Origin: Asticcacaulis excentricus CB 48
Lineage (GTDB): Bacteria > Pseudomonadota > Alphaproteobacteria > Caulobacterales > Caulobacteraceae
NCBI RefSeq assembly: GCF_000175215.2
Contig: NC_014816.1
Coordinates: 372,001-436,000, forward strand
Direction: 5' to 3'
Length of the DNA stretch: 64,000 bases
The notes below the pieces were generated by a model that saw only the letters and a list, made by a program, of their open reading frames with translations, searched no databases and was not told the origin of the DNA. The translations under genes were made by a program, and so were the position numbers. Shown here one piece after another: positions 8,107-17,361 of the stretch. Within the stretch, counting starts at the first letter, position 1. Each line of letters starts with the position of its first letter.

Positions 8107-10065
8107 CTATTGGGCTTTTGTCACGCTAAGCTGTGGCTTCGGCGGGGCCTTCATGCCTTCGCCTATAAAAAACGACGGCCAGGGCGGTTGGTTGTAAGCG
8201 GTGTTCTGCCAGGCGATGGCGGCGCGGTATTGCGGGTCCTGCATCAGGGTGGTGAATTTGTAGGTCGTCGGAAGGTTGGTCGAATAGATGCGCAGCGATG
8301 TGTTGTCTTCGCTACGCAGCATCACCTCTTCACGCCAGTCGCCAAACAGGTCCGCCGACAGTGCCGGTGTCGATTTGGTGCCGTTGTTCGACGTCGCCCC
8401 TTGGGCGTCCAGTATCTCTTTCGACTCAGATGTCTTCCAGTCCCACTTGAAGACCTTGTTGCCGTCCAGGAGTTCACGCAGCAGATCACCGTCCCACCAC
8501 ACCATGAAGTTCATCTGGCGGGGGCGTTTGTCCGTTATGACATTGCCCTTCACATCGTACAGATTGCCGCTGTTTGAGGCCCAGAATTCTGCCCCCGGAT
8601 GGCGCGGGTCGATATCACCCGCGGCCCCCCGGCCGGTGTCCTTCTCCGCAGGCACCTTGAAGATCACTTCACCGGTTCGCGCATCGAGCAACGCCGCGCC
8701 GGTATTGCCGGACATCTTCATATTCTCGTGCACGCCCCACTTTTCGAGACCCGGACGGTTGGGGTCGAGGTCAGAGACGTGCATGGCGTCGCCGTGGCCC
8801 ATGCCGGTGGTCCACAGCGGCTTACCTGTGCCATCCAGTGCCATGGCGCCGTAGAGGATTTCCTGTTTGCCGTCGCCATCGACATCGGCGACGCTGAACT
8901 GGTGATTGCCCTGCCCGGAATAGCCGGACGGCACCCCGGCGGCTTCGGAGTCGAAGTACCAGCGATTGGTCAGCTTACCGTTTTTGTAATCAACGGCGGC
9001 AATAGTGGTGCGAGCATAATAACCGCGCGCGAAGATGGCGCTGGGGTGTTGTCCGTCTAGCCAGGCTGTCCCGGCCAGAAAGCGGTCGCTGCGGTTGCCA
9101 TAGGCATCGCCCCAGCGCGCCGTTGCTTCGGCATCGGTGGGATTGTCGCCGTTGGGGCCACGCGGTGACGGATAGGGGATGGTATCCATCACCTTGCCCG
9201 TCGCGCCTTCGAAGACGCTCAGATATTCCGGCCCCTTGAGCACGCGCCCGGTCAGGCGCGCCATCAGCTTGCCGTCCTCAGTCTGACGCGAGCCGGTGCG
9301 GTCTTTGTTCTCAATCTCACCCGAAGGGGTGACCCAATCCGCAGTGGCGTCACCAATCATCTTGCCCTGCGCATCGGTGGTGCCATCCGCCGTTTTGACG
9401 ATCAGTTCCGCCTTGCCATCGCCGTCATAGTCGGCCACCTGAAACTGTGTATAGTGCGCCCCAGCGCGGATATTGCCCCCCAGATTGATGCGCCACAGTT
9501 GCTTGCCGTCCAGCGTATAGGCATCGAGCAGCACCGGCCCTGTGTAGCCGCCCTGGCTGTTGTCCTTGGCGTTGGTCGGCTCCCACTTGAGAACCACCTC
9601 ATAACGCCCATCGCCATCCAGATCACCGACCGAGGCATCATTGGCGGTATAGCCATAGGTCTGCCCGTCCGGTGTCGTTCCGTCGGCAGGCTTATTGAGC
9701 GGAATGGATAAAAAACCGTCGATCCGCAGGGCCTTGGCAGTCGTCCCCTCCTTGCCGCCCATGACTTCGAGCACTTCATAGGACGCGGTGTTGGACCCGG
9801 ACTCGTCCTTGAAGCTCGTGGTCGCCGTGATCGGTTTCGCATTTAGCTTTCGGCCGTCGCGATAGACATTGAAGCCGAGTTTGGCCTCATCCGTCACCAA
9901 CACGCGCCAACTAATCAGCACACCCTTTTCGGCTGTCACCGCGACCGCCCCGCGGTCCAGATATTCGACCTTGGCTTTCAGCGCGTCTACTGCCATCGCG
10001 GGCGCCGCGCCAAGCATCAGAGCGACGCCAGCCAGGAGAGATGCCTTGAGTGTCGGGATTGTCAT
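8107..10065 (-). CDS. Rhamnogalacturonan lyase, PL11 family
   Basis: Predicted to cleave the rhamnogalacturonan I backbone of pectin by beta-elimination (YesW/YesX type). The 652-residue product has a Sec signal ending AMAVDA, a fibronectin-like N-terminal part (VEYLDRGAVAV, ISWRVLVTDE) and an eight-blade propeller. The blades show repeated calcium loops: DLDGDGRYEVVLKW, DYDGDGKAELIVKT and DVDGDGKQEILYG. Length fits the family. It has its own terminator at 8050-8078 and is divergent from the TonB-dependent receptor across a long regulatory gap, which suggests joint control with uptake of the oligomers. Confidence 0.93.
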   Translation of the reverse strand: MTIPTLKASLLAGVALMLGAAPAMAVDALKAKVEYLDRGAVAVTAEKGVLISWRVLVTDEAKLGFNVYRDGRKLNAKPITATTSFKDESGSNTASYEVLEVMGGKEGTTAKALRIDGFLSIPLNKPADGTTPDGQTYGYTANDASVGDLDGDGRYEVVLKWEPTNAKDNSQGGYTGPVLLDAYTLDGKQLWRINLGGNIRAGAHYTQFQVADYDGDGKAELIVKTADGTTDAQGKMIGDATADWVTPSGEIENKDRTGSRQTEDGKLMARLTGRVLKGPEYLSVFEGATGKVMDTIPYPSPRGPNGDNPTDAEATARWGDAYGNRSDRFLAGTAWLDGQHPSAIFARGYYARTTIAAVDYKNGKLTNRWYFDSEAAGVPSGYSGQGNHQFSVADVDGDGKQEILYGAMALDGTGKPLWTTGMGHGDAMHVSDLDPNRPGLEKWGVHENMKMSGNTGAALLDARTGEVIFKVPAEKDTGRGAAGDIDPRHPGAEFWASNSGNLYDVKGNVITDKRPRQMNFMVWWDGDLLRELLDGNKVFKWDWKTSESKEILDAQGATSNNGTKSTPALSADLFGDWREEVMLRSEDNTSLRIYSTNLPTTYKFTTLMQDPQYRAAIAWQNTAYNQPPWPSFFIGEGMKAPPKPQLSVTKAQ

Positions 10066-10155
10066 ATATTCCTCCGATGCGTGGCCTTGTTGACGCGTGC
10101 CGCCGCTTTCCGGGAGGTTTTACGCGCCAGTCGGGCTGACCTGTCGCTAGGGATA

Positions 10156-10199
10156 GCACAAATTTGTGCCATTCCAATCGAAAGTGATTGAAAGTGATT
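10156..10199. promoter_or_regulatory. Palindrome plus tandem 10-mers upstream of PL11
   Basis: GCACAAATTTGTGC (10156-10169) is a perfect 14-bp palindrome. Ten bases later GAAAGTGATT occurs twice in exact tandem (10180-10189 and 10190-10199), one helical turn apart. They lie 90-135 bp upstream of the PL11 start, a normal place for operator or activator sites. The protein that binds is unknown. Confidence 0.45.
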
Positions 10200-10398
10200 T
10201 TTTGAGTGGCGTTAACGAGCATCCAAAAGTGGCGTGCTCAGCGCGGCAGGGCAGAATGCGGCAGTCACCTTGTCGCTGATGCAGAACGTTGAAACAAAAC
10301 AACTAAATATGAAAACCGCAACTGTTTGAACGGGGTTCGCAACTCTCGCGTGAGCAGTATAAATGATTGTAAGATTTGAAAAATTTGTCCATTCGGCT

Positions 10399-10420
10399 AC
10401 ATTTGTGTGACATTTGTGTT
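10399..10420. promoter_or_regulatory. 11-bp tandem repeat upstream of TonB receptor
   Basis: ACATTTGTGTG is followed at once by ACATTTGTGTT, ten of eleven bases identical and one helical turn apart. The TTTGTG word is shared with the palindrome at 10156. It sits about 365 bp before the receptor start. A multi-copy activator site is possible. Confidence 0.35.
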
Positions 10421-10465
10421 ACTTTTGGGCGGCAATGCGACTCTATTGTCGGACTTAAGGCCAAT

Positions 10466-10475
10466 TATGATCATA
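10466..10475. promoter_or_regulatory. TATGATCATA palindrome, possible GntR-type site
   Basis: A perfect 10-bp palindrome in the receptor upstream region. The same 10-mer lies at 42019-42028 between the AraD1 gene and a GntR/FadR-type regulator. Shared intergenic position next to pectin or sugar-acid genes suggests one regulator, but the match is short. Confidence 0.35.
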
Positions 10476-10784
10476 TTGTGGCTTGACTTATCACCTTCGA
10501 TCAATGAGGATCAGCGCTATCCAACAGGTTGTTGCGTCAGAGGCCCGCACAAAAACAAAGGGCCCTGGCAGGGGAGTGAAAAGCCGGAAGGCGTTTCCGA
10601 ACTGACGGATATGTGTGTGTGCCTGCGCCTTACCATAAAGGCGGGGTCTGCTCTGTCGTTTGGGGCCGTTTTTCTGTAACGCGGCGCGTTGTCGTGTGCG
10701 TTCGCGCGTTTGTTCCCCGTGCAGTCTAGGAACCAACACAGTTCTTAAGGGGCATGTCGTTTCGGCGGCATATCGGAGGAATAA

Positions 10785-13700
10785 ATGCAGAAACCACCCT
10801 CAAAGTCACCCGCGTCGTCTTTCACGAAATACCTGATGGCCGGTTCGGGTCTTGCCATGCTGGTCGTCTCTGGCGCTGCCAGTGCGCAGGAAGCCGCGTC
10901 GAAAAAAGATGAAGAGGTCGAAACCGTTATCGTTGTCGGCTCACGTGCCTCTCAGCAGTCGGCAATCGACCGCAAGAAGAAGGCGAGAACCGCTCAGGAC
11001 TCTATCGTCGCTGATGACGTCGGCTCTTTCCCGGATCGTAATCTGAACGAAGCCCTCTCGCGCATCCCCGGCATGGCGATCACGCGTAACGGTGCCGGTG
11101 AAGGTGATGGTGTGTCCCTGCGCGGCAATGGTCCGGACCTGACTAGGGTCGAGATGGACGGCATGGGTGTTATGTCGTCGGGCTTTGATGTCGCGGTGAG
11201 CGGCGCTAGCGGCGGCGGCCGCTCGGCGGATTTGCGGGAACTGCCTGCGGATCTGATCAAGAGTGTTGACGTTGTGAAAGGCAACACTCCGGACATGACC
11301 GAAGGTGGCCTGGGGGGGAGCGTTCTGATCAAGACGCGTTCCGGTCTGGATTTTAAAAAGCCTTACTTTCAGATGCGTGTCGCGGGTGATCGCAACTCGC
11401 TGAGCCAAAAGTGGTCTCCAGACATCAACATCGTCGCGTCACGCAAATTCTTCGATAACCGTCTTGGCGTGATATTCAATATGAATAAATCACGTCGTCT
11501 GAACGATAGCCATGCCCTCAATAATGCGGGCACAAACAATCGTGCGGGTTATACTCGGTTTGCTGATTTCGACAATTCACCAGACAAAACCTTCACGTTT
11601 AATCCGTCGTTGGTTTCGGGGAGCACGGCCAATGTTCCGGTTTTGCAGTCTCCGTTGGCCGCTGCGCCAACCACATTCTTTAACTCAGCAACGCCAGTTG
11701 AGATCCTAACGAAATCGGCGGCCGCCAAAACAAAGGCGGAATGTTTATCTGCGTTCCCCACCTTGACGGACGCTCAGCTGAATACCATCCAAGCAGGCAG
11801 CAATAACGCGACACGTCAAGCTGCCCAAGCGCAGCGTATTAACGAGCAGATCACCTGCCTTAATCAGTGGAATGACTACGCGCCAAACCTTGTGCGTGAC
11901 CAGCGTCTTACGCAATACGAAGACCGCTTGGCTTGGGATTTTCGTGTTGACTACCGTGTCACTGACCACCTGTCGGTTTACGCCAAGTATCAGGTCACAG
12001 ATCGGACACAGCGCGAAGATAATCGGCAGCGCACGCGTGGGGGCGTGACCTCCATTTCTACTCCGACTGTTGGTTTTGTTACCCAAAGCCTGACGACAAA
12101 CACGAACATCCCCACAAGTTCGATGAACGTGCTGACCCCTGTCGCGGGCTCAGGGTACTACATCTATAATTCAGGGATGCCAACGACATCAGCTGTTTTT
12201 GACCAAACGCTTGGTGGCTCCACCGTAAACATGTCCTTCCCGACCTCAGGTGTTGCCGTTAACGTCGTTCCGGGGTCGATCGTGATGGATAAGAACCATC
12301 ACCTGACCCAGTTCGACATTACGAATGGTACTGTTGGGATTGACCATATTCGCAATGACCAGGTTTGGAAAAACAATTACCTCCTAACCGGCGGTGAATA
12401 CAAAAATGGACCGTTGCTTATTGAATTCCAAGCCAGCCAAGCGGACGCCTCGTACTCGCGGTATGACAAGCGTGTGTCGCGCTCGTACAATTACGGCAAC
12501 GCGACTATGCGTGTATTGCCAGGCAGTGGCATCTGGACTTTCGATCTCCCGGCCACGTTCGACCAGGATAATATGAGCAACTTTGTGCAGTTGGCCGCCC
12601 CCACCGCGGTTGGTCAACCGGCATATGCAACCTATGGCATACAGTACAATCCTCGTCGAACGGAGAGCGAGGAACTTCAGGCCAAGTTTGACCTGACCTA
12701 TCGTATCGACGACCAGTTGCCGTTTTTCAAACGCTTCAAAACCGGGGCAAGCTACCGTGAACTGACGACGGATTACTGGGGTGCGGGCGGCTATATTCCT
12801 AAACCCGGCGTGTCTGTGCCCACGAACACGCTGCGTGGCGTTGTCCGTGCGTGCGAAAACGTAGCCACTACGACGGCGGCCAATGCCTGTGCCTATGGGT
12901 ACACGCCTAACGCTGTCACCGGGACCACGACAAACTGGTTGTTTGGTACCGAAACCCTGACTCGCGATCAGATGATTGCGATCTGGAACAACAGCCTTGA
13001 GAAAAACGCCGATACCTTCATGAATGGCTATGAAGGTGTTGAAGGTTTGACAAACTGGTCGAGCATTGATGTTGACAAGTTTTATGCTCAGCTTGCCAGC
13101 ACGGGTAACTACAATTTTGACTGCCTGAAAATATGTAAAGGCTCGGACGGTAATCTCTACGAGCAACCGAAAAGCAATTCAGTCGAAACGATCACGGCTG
13201 CCTACTACATGATCGATTTCGAACAAAAGCTGCCATTTAACATGGAGTTCGGTGGCAACTTCGGTATGCGCATGGTCAAATCCGAAGTCACGGGGTCTGG
13301 TTACGTCGGCCTGTCTTCGATCCGCAAGACCGCAGCCTTCAACCCGGCCAACCCGAACCTGGCGGCCGGTATCACGACCACGACCATCACCAAACCGGTA
13401 TATATCGATAAGTCCTACACAGATTGGCTGCCGAGCTATAATGCTTATCTTTGGGTCATCCCGGATCAGGTCGTGATGCGTTACTCGTGGTCTAAGACGG
13501 TGGCTCGCCCGCCGGTAGGCCGTCTGTGGCCAGCAGGTACCTGTACCAATGATGAGCGCAATGAGGGCGTGTTCGATGCCGATGGGTCGGTTAGGGATAT
13601 GACCTGTACGACCTTCGGCAACCCGGACCTGAAGCCTTATCAGGCGACCAAAAACAACACGTCGCTTGAATGGTATCCGAACAAAGACACCTCGATATCT

Positions 13701-14423
13701 CTGGCCTATTATCGTCAGAAGGTGCGCGTTGGGGCTCCCATTACTGTGCAACGCACGAATATTTCTGTCTTTGCGGGCACCGACGAAGTGGACCCGGTTA
13801 CCGGAGCGCCATTGTCTGCCCTTGATTTCACATACAATACTTATGTGAACGGTCCTGGCTACGTGCAAAGCGGGTGGGAGTTCGCTACGAAGACGGCGTT
13901 TACGTTCCTGCCTTGGAAGTTGAAGTACACGGGTTCCGACTTTAACGTCTCGACGACCAAAGCGGGTAACGCTGTGACCTATATCGACCCGATTACGGGT
14001 GAAGGTATGGATCCGCAAAATCAGGCTAAGTATTTTGTTAACTTTACGCTCTGGTACGATGATGGAAAAACGAACGCCCGTTTGGCCTATCAGGCCCGCG
14101 ATCAAGTGTTCCTCTGTGTATCAGGTTGTGGGGACACCTCCGTCAACAACTTCCCGAACCTGAACCCGGCGAACCTCGTGAGACTGCCGTATAATCCAGG
14201 TGAGCCCTATTTCACGAAGGCCTATAAGTATCTAGATGCAAAGGTTACCCACAAGCTGACCCCAAACATCGAGTTCTACTTTGAAGGTCGTAACTTGCTG
14301 AAAGAGGCTAATGTCACCGTTGGTTCGACCAACCGCGGCTTCTCTGACATCAGTGAAAACCCTTGGTCTGTGGCGTATGGTGGCCGTCGCTTCACCGTGG
14401 GCATGATCTACAAGATGAACTAA
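10785..14423 (+). CDS. TonB-dependent receptor
   Basis: Outer-membrane active transporter of 1212 residues. A signal peptide (cut after GAASAQ) is followed by a TonB box, ETVIVVG near residue 46. The plug domain contains DSIVADDVGSFPDRNLNEAL and RIPGMAITRN, and a large barrel with long loops runs to the end. The IVADDVGSFPDRN form is typical of the Xanthomonas/Caulobacter carbohydrate-receptor group. It ends YKMN rather than in the usual terminal aromatic residue. GGAGGA lies before the ATG and a strong terminator follows. Placed between PL11 and PL26-like lyases, import of rhamnogalacturonan oligomers is the likely job. Confidence 0.93.
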   Translation: MQKPPSKSPASSFTKYLMAGSGLAMLVVSGAASAQEAASKKDEEVETVIVVGSRASQQSAIDRKKKARTAQDSIVADDVGSFPDRNLNEALSRIPGMAITRNGAGEGDGVSLRGNGPDLTRVEMDGMGVMSSGFDVAVSGASGGGRSADLRELPADLIKSVDVVKGNTPDMTEGGLGGSVLIKTRSGLDFKKPYFQMRVAGDRNSLSQKWSPDINIVASRKFFDNRLGVIFNMNKSRRLNDSHALNNAGTNNRAGYTRFADFDNSPDKTFTFNPSLVSGSTANVPVLQSPLAAAPTTFFNSATPVEILTKSAAAKTKAECLSAFPTLTDAQLNTIQAGSNNATRQAAQAQRINEQITCLNQWNDYAPNLVRDQRLTQYEDRLAWDFRVDYRVTDHLSVYAKYQVTDRTQREDNRQRTRGGVTSISTPTVGFVTQSLTTNTNIPTSSMNVLTPVAGSGYYIYNSGMPTTSAVFDQTLGGSTVNMSFPTSGVAVNVVPGSIVMDKNHHLTQFDITNGTVGIDHIRNDQVWKNNYLLTGGEYKNGPLLIEFQASQADASYSRYDKRVSRSYNYGNATMRVLPGSGIWTFDLPATFDQDNMSNFVQLAAPTAVGQPAYATYGIQYNPRRTESEELQAKFDLTYRIDDQLPFFKRFKTGASYRELTTDYWGAGGYIPKPGVSVPTNTLRGVVRACENVATTTAANACAYGYTPNAVTGTTTNWLFGTETLTRDQMIAIWNNSLEKNADTFMNGYEGVEGLTNWSSIDVDKFYAQLASTGNYNFDCLKICKGSDGNLYEQPKSNSVETITAAYYMIDFEQKLPFNMEFGGNFGMRMVKSEVTGSGYVGLSSIRKTAAFNPANPNLAAGITTTTITKPVYIDKSYTDWLPSYNAYLWVIPDQVVMRYSWSKTVARPPVGRLWPAGTCTNDERNEGVFDADGSVRDMTCTTFGNPDLKPYQATKNNTSLEWYPNKDTSISLAYYRQKVRVGAPITVQRTNISVFAGTDEVDPVTGAPLSALDFTYNTYVNGPGYVQSGWEFATKTAFTFLPWKLKYTGSDFNVSTTKAGNAVTYIDPITGEGMDPQNQAKYFVNFTLWYDDGKTNARLAYQARDQVFLCVSGCGDTSVNNFPNLNPANLVRLPYNPGEPYFTKAYKYLDAKVTHKLTPNIEFYFEGRNLLKEANVTVGSTNRGFSDISENPWSVAYGGRRFTVGMIYKMN

Positions 14424-14446
14424 GCCCGTTGACTTATTGTTATACA

Positions 14447-14480
14447 GCCGCCGCTCGGAACTCCGAGCGGCGGTTTTTTA
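14447..14480 (+). terminator. Strong intrinsic terminator after TonB receptor
   Basis: CCGCCGCTCGG and CCGAGCGGCGG form an 11-bp perfect stem with loop AACT, followed by TTTTTTA, about 25 bases past the receptor stop. Confidence 0.92.
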
Positions 14481-14499
14481 TTGACGGACAGAGCTGTGT

Positions 14500-14523
14500 G
14501 ATCAATTTTGGAAAAAATTGATC
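14500..14523. promoter_or_regulatory. Inverted repeat GATCAATTTT/AAAATTGATC
   Basis: A 10-bp perfect inverted repeat with a 4-base loop lies 67-90 bp before the PL26-like gene, just past the receptor terminator. It carries the GATC core also seen in the TATGATCATA sites. An operator for the lyase gene is likely; a cruciform is also possible. Confidence 0.4.
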
Positions 14524-14589
14524 GATTGTGCGCCGGAAACATTTTTAATCGGCGTTTAAATCGCTGACTTCACAAAAGGGCTGGGAACC

Positions 14590-17313
14590 ATGACCTCTTT
14601 GTCGCGCCGCCATCTTCTCCAATCCGCCACTGCCTTGGTAGCGCTTAGCGCTGTGCCGATGGCCGTCGAGGCGGCAGCGCCCGTTAAGGTCAAACCGGTG
14701 GCTTCGACCGATCTCAGATGGCTGGATGGGACGCCGGCGGCTTTTGAAGGGGCGACGCTGGGGGTGCCGTGGCCACGCGGCACAGTGAAACCTGCCAAGG
14801 GCAAGGTGGCGGACTTCAAACTGGGTGATGTGCCGGTGCAGTCGTGGCCGCTCGCTTATTGGCCCGACGGTTCGCTGAAATGGACGGCGCACGCGGTGCC
14901 GGCGGGCACCAAACCTGCAGGCTTACCGCTCACACAGGGCAAGGCTTCCGCGCCTGCCAAGGCCGTCAGCATCAAACAGGAGGCCACGGCGGTCACTGTG
15001 ACGTGCGGCGAGCTGGTGTGGGTGGTGCCAACCTCGGGTGAGCATCTGATCGCCACAGCCACCCGTGCAGGCCGCCTGACTCTCAAAGAGATGAAGCTGG
15101 TCGCCCTGTGGCAAAATGAGCCTGATCTCGACGCCACGGGCAGCGTCAGCCAGCAGAGTTTCGCCAGCAAGGTCACCAAGGTCACGGTTGAGCAGACCGG
15201 TCCCGTGCGCGCAGTGATCAAGATCGAGGGCGTGCATTCTGGGAACGGCCGCGACTGGCTGCCTTTCTCGGTGCGGCTCTATTTTTACGCCGGGTCCGAA
15301 AGCGTGCGTATCGTGCACTCCTTCATCTATGACGGCGACCCATTTAAGGACTTTATCCGTGGTCTGGGCGTTACCGCGAAGACGCCGATGACGGAAGAGA
15401 CGCACAACCGCCATGTTCGCCTGACCGGCGATGGTGTGGGTGTATGGGGTGAGGCGGTGCGTCCGTTGACCGGTTTGCGTCGCCCGGTGGGCAAGGGGCT
15501 GGGCCTCGCTCAGGTCGAAGGCAAGGCCGTGGCTGTGGCCGACATGGCCAAGCCGGTGCAGGACGGACTGAAATGGATACCGGAATGGGGCGATTTCACG
15601 CTGTCGCAACTGACGCCTGATGGCTACACCATCAAAAAGCGCACGCGCTCTGGTCACGCTTGGATCGACTCCAATGCCGGAACGCGCACCAAAGGGCTGG
15701 CCTATGTCGGTGGGGCGAGCGGCGGCGTGGCGCTGGGCTTCAAGGATTTCTGGCAGCGCTCGCCTACGCAGCTTGATGTGCGCAATGCCCATACAGAGAT
15801 GGCCGAGATTACAGCGTGGCTGTGGTCGCCGGACGCCCCGGCCATGGATGTGCGACCTTATCGCTCAGCCGACGGCATGGACACCCATCCGGAAGAGATC
15901 GAAGGTCTCAACATCACCTATGAGGATTACGAAAAGGGCTGGGACATCGCGACCGGCGTGGCGCGCACCTCGGAGCTTAACCTGTGGGTGCTCGGGGCAA
16001 CGCCCTCGCATCAGGCCTTCTCGGATATGGCGGAGCAGGTTGCCAATCCGGCGCGTTTGGTCCTGTCGCCGGAACGCATTCACCAATGCGGCGTCTTTGG
16101 TGACTGGGACGTGGCCAATTCGTCGACGCCGGCGCGCAAGATCCTCGAAGACCGCCTGACCTATCAGATCGACTATTACATGAAGGAAGTCGATCAGCGC
16201 CGCTGGTACGGCTTCTGGACCTACGGCGATGTCATGCACACATACGATCATGAGCGTCACATGTGGCGCTATGACATCGGTGGCTATGCCTGGGACAATT
16301 CCGAACTCTCAACCGACCTGTGGATTTGGTACACCTATCTGCGAACGGGCCGTGCCGACGTGTTCAAATTCGCCGAGGCCATGACGCGGCAGACGGGTGA
16401 GGTTGATGTCTATCACCTCGGCCGCTTCAAGGGCTTCGGTACGCGTCACGGCGTGCAGCCGTGGTCGGACTCGTCTAAGCAACCGCGCGTTTCGAATGCC
16501 GCCTATCGTCGCATCTTCTATTATCTGACCGCCGATGAGCGCGTGGGTGATCTGATGCGTGATCTCAATGAGTCGGACTTCTCACTGAAAAATGTGGACA
16601 TTTCGCGTAAGCTGCCGCCGTCACCAGAACGCGAAACGCCCGAAGGCGTGGTCAACTCCTCCTTCGGCACGTCATGGGGGTCGTTCATTTCGGCATGGCT
16701 GACGGAGTGGGAGCGCACGGGGGATACCAAATGGCGCGACCGGATCGTCAACGGAATGACGACAATCGGCAAGCTCAAGCGACGCTGGTTCGCCTCTTCG
16801 GCCCCTTATGATCTTAAGACGGGTAAGTTCCTGGGTGAAGGTGATTATGTGGCCATCTCGCACCTAAATGGCGTGTTTGGCGTGGTTGAGATGAGTTCGG
16901 AGCTGCTGAGCCTGATCGACGAACCGCTGTACCGAAAGGCGTGGCTCGAATACTGCCGATACTATAATGCGCCCAACGATGAGCTCAAAGCCCTCCTGGG
17001 GCGGGTACCGAGCGGGCGTAACCTGCGTGATGCCCATTCGCGTCTGACGGCCTATGCCGCCTTCCATGAGAAGGACAAGGCACTGGCGCTTCGGGCGTGG
17101 AGCGAATTCTTTGGTAGCGAAGGACGCGAATCCGATGGTGGGCTCAAACGCCGCACCCAGCGTATAGACGGCCCGGCGGTACTGCGTCCGCTGGACGAAG
17201 ACCCGAGTCTTTCGACCAACGGCACGGCGCAGTGGGGCTTGGCGGCCATCCAGAATCTGGCCCTGATCGGCGACAGTCTGGATGAGGCGGCAAAGTCCGC
17301 GGGTATCCTGTAA
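14590..17313 (+). CDS. Exo-rhamnogalacturonan lyase family protein (PL26/YetA-like)
   Basis: A 907-residue exported protein with a twin-arginine signal (LSRRHLLQSATALVAL). The N-terminal RIFT-barrel region contains GTPAAFEGATLGVPWPRGTV and VPVQSWPLAYWPDGSLKW. This is followed by a beta-rich middle (VRIVHSFIYDGDPFKDFIRGLG) and a helical alpha/alpha-toroid part (HMWRYDIGGYAWDNSE, FGTRHGVQPWSD). The arrangement fits the PcRGLX/YetA group of rhamnogalacturonan lyases (PL26). The ribosome site before ATG 14590 is weak (GGGCTGGG). It has its own terminator. With PL11 acting inside the chain, an exo enzyme would finish breakdown. Assignment rests on recalled family pattern, so the exact activity is inferred. 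Confidence 0.8.
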   Translation: MTSLSRRHLLQSATALVALSAVPMAVEAAAPVKVKPVASTDLRWLDGTPAAFEGATLGVPWPRGTVKPAKGKVADFKLGDVPVQSWPLAYWPDGSLKWTAHAVPAGTKPAGLPLTQGKASAPAKAVSIKQEATAVTVTCGELVWVVPTSGEHLIATATRAGRLTLKEMKLVALWQNEPDLDATGSVSQQSFASKVTKVTVEQTGPVRAVIKIEGVHSGNGRDWLPFSVRLYFYAGSESVRIVHSFIYDGDPFKDFIRGLGVTAKTPMTEETHNRHVRLTGDGVGVWGEAVRPLTGLRRPVGKGLGLAQVEGKAVAVADMAKPVQDGLKWIPEWGDFTLSQLTPDGYTIKKRTRSGHAWIDSNAGTRTKGLAYVGGASGGVALGFKDFWQRSPTQLDVRNAHTEMAEITAWLWSPDAPAMDVRPYRSADGMDTHPEEIEGLNITYEDYEKGWDIATGVARTSELNLWVLGATPSHQAFSDMAEQVANPARLVLSPERIHQCGVFGDWDVANSSTPARKILEDRLTYQIDYYMKEVDQRRWYGFWTYGDVMHTYDHERHMWRYDIGGYAWDNSELSTDLWIWYTYLRTGRADVFKFAEAMTRQTGEVDVYHLGRFKGFGTRHGVQPWSDSSKQPRVSNAAYRRIFYYLTADERVGDLMRDLNESDFSLKNVDISRKLPPSPERETPEGVVNSSFGTSWGSFISAWLTEWERTGDTKWRDRIVNGMTTIGKLKRRWFASSAPYDLKTGKFLGEGDYVAISHLNGVFGVVEMSSELLSLIDEPLYRKAWLEYCRYYNAPNDELKALLGRVPSGRNLRDAHSRLTAYAAFHEKDKALALRAWSEFFGSEGRESDGGLKRRTQRIDGPAVLRPLDEDPSLSTNGTAQWGLAAIQNLALIGDSLDEAAKSAGIL

Positions 17314-17324
17314 AGCACCCAATA

Positions 17325-17361
17325 AAAAACGCACCGGCCGGGGAGGGGGCGGTGCGTTTTT
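17325..17361. terminator. Bidirectional intrinsic terminator
   Basis: CGCACC and GGTGCG form the stem, with a G-rich loop on the plus strand and a C-rich loop on the minus strand. T-runs lie on both sides: TTTTT after it on plus and TTTTTT on minus. It ends the PL26-like gene and would also end a minus-strand RNA from the region to its right. Confidence 0.8.

Larger units (their letters stand above)
10066..10784. other. 719-bp regulatory gap between PL11 and TonB receptor genes
   Basis: No convincing gene lies here; a possible 90-codon frame at 10407-10679 lacks a ribosome site and protein-like composition. The gap holds a 14-bp palindrome and 10-bp tandem repeat near PL11 (10156-10199), an 11-bp tandem repeat (10399-10420), a 10-bp palindrome (10466-10475), and a long leader to the receptor start with GGAGGA at 10775-10780. 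It probably contains both divergent promoters and binding sites for a pectin-responsive regulator. Confidence 0.6.

Noticed and set aside
10407..10679. 90-codon frame in the receptor upstream region
   Set aside because: No ribosome site, mixed composition, and it overlaps repeats that look regulatory.
10680..10784. Cobalamin riboswitch ahead of the TonB receptor
   Set aside because: I looked for the B12 box and the expected helices and did not see them; the receptor sits among polysaccharide lyases.
12384..13166. 260-codon frame opposite the TonB receptor
   Set aside because: Antisense shadow without protein-like features; the receptor is unambiguous.
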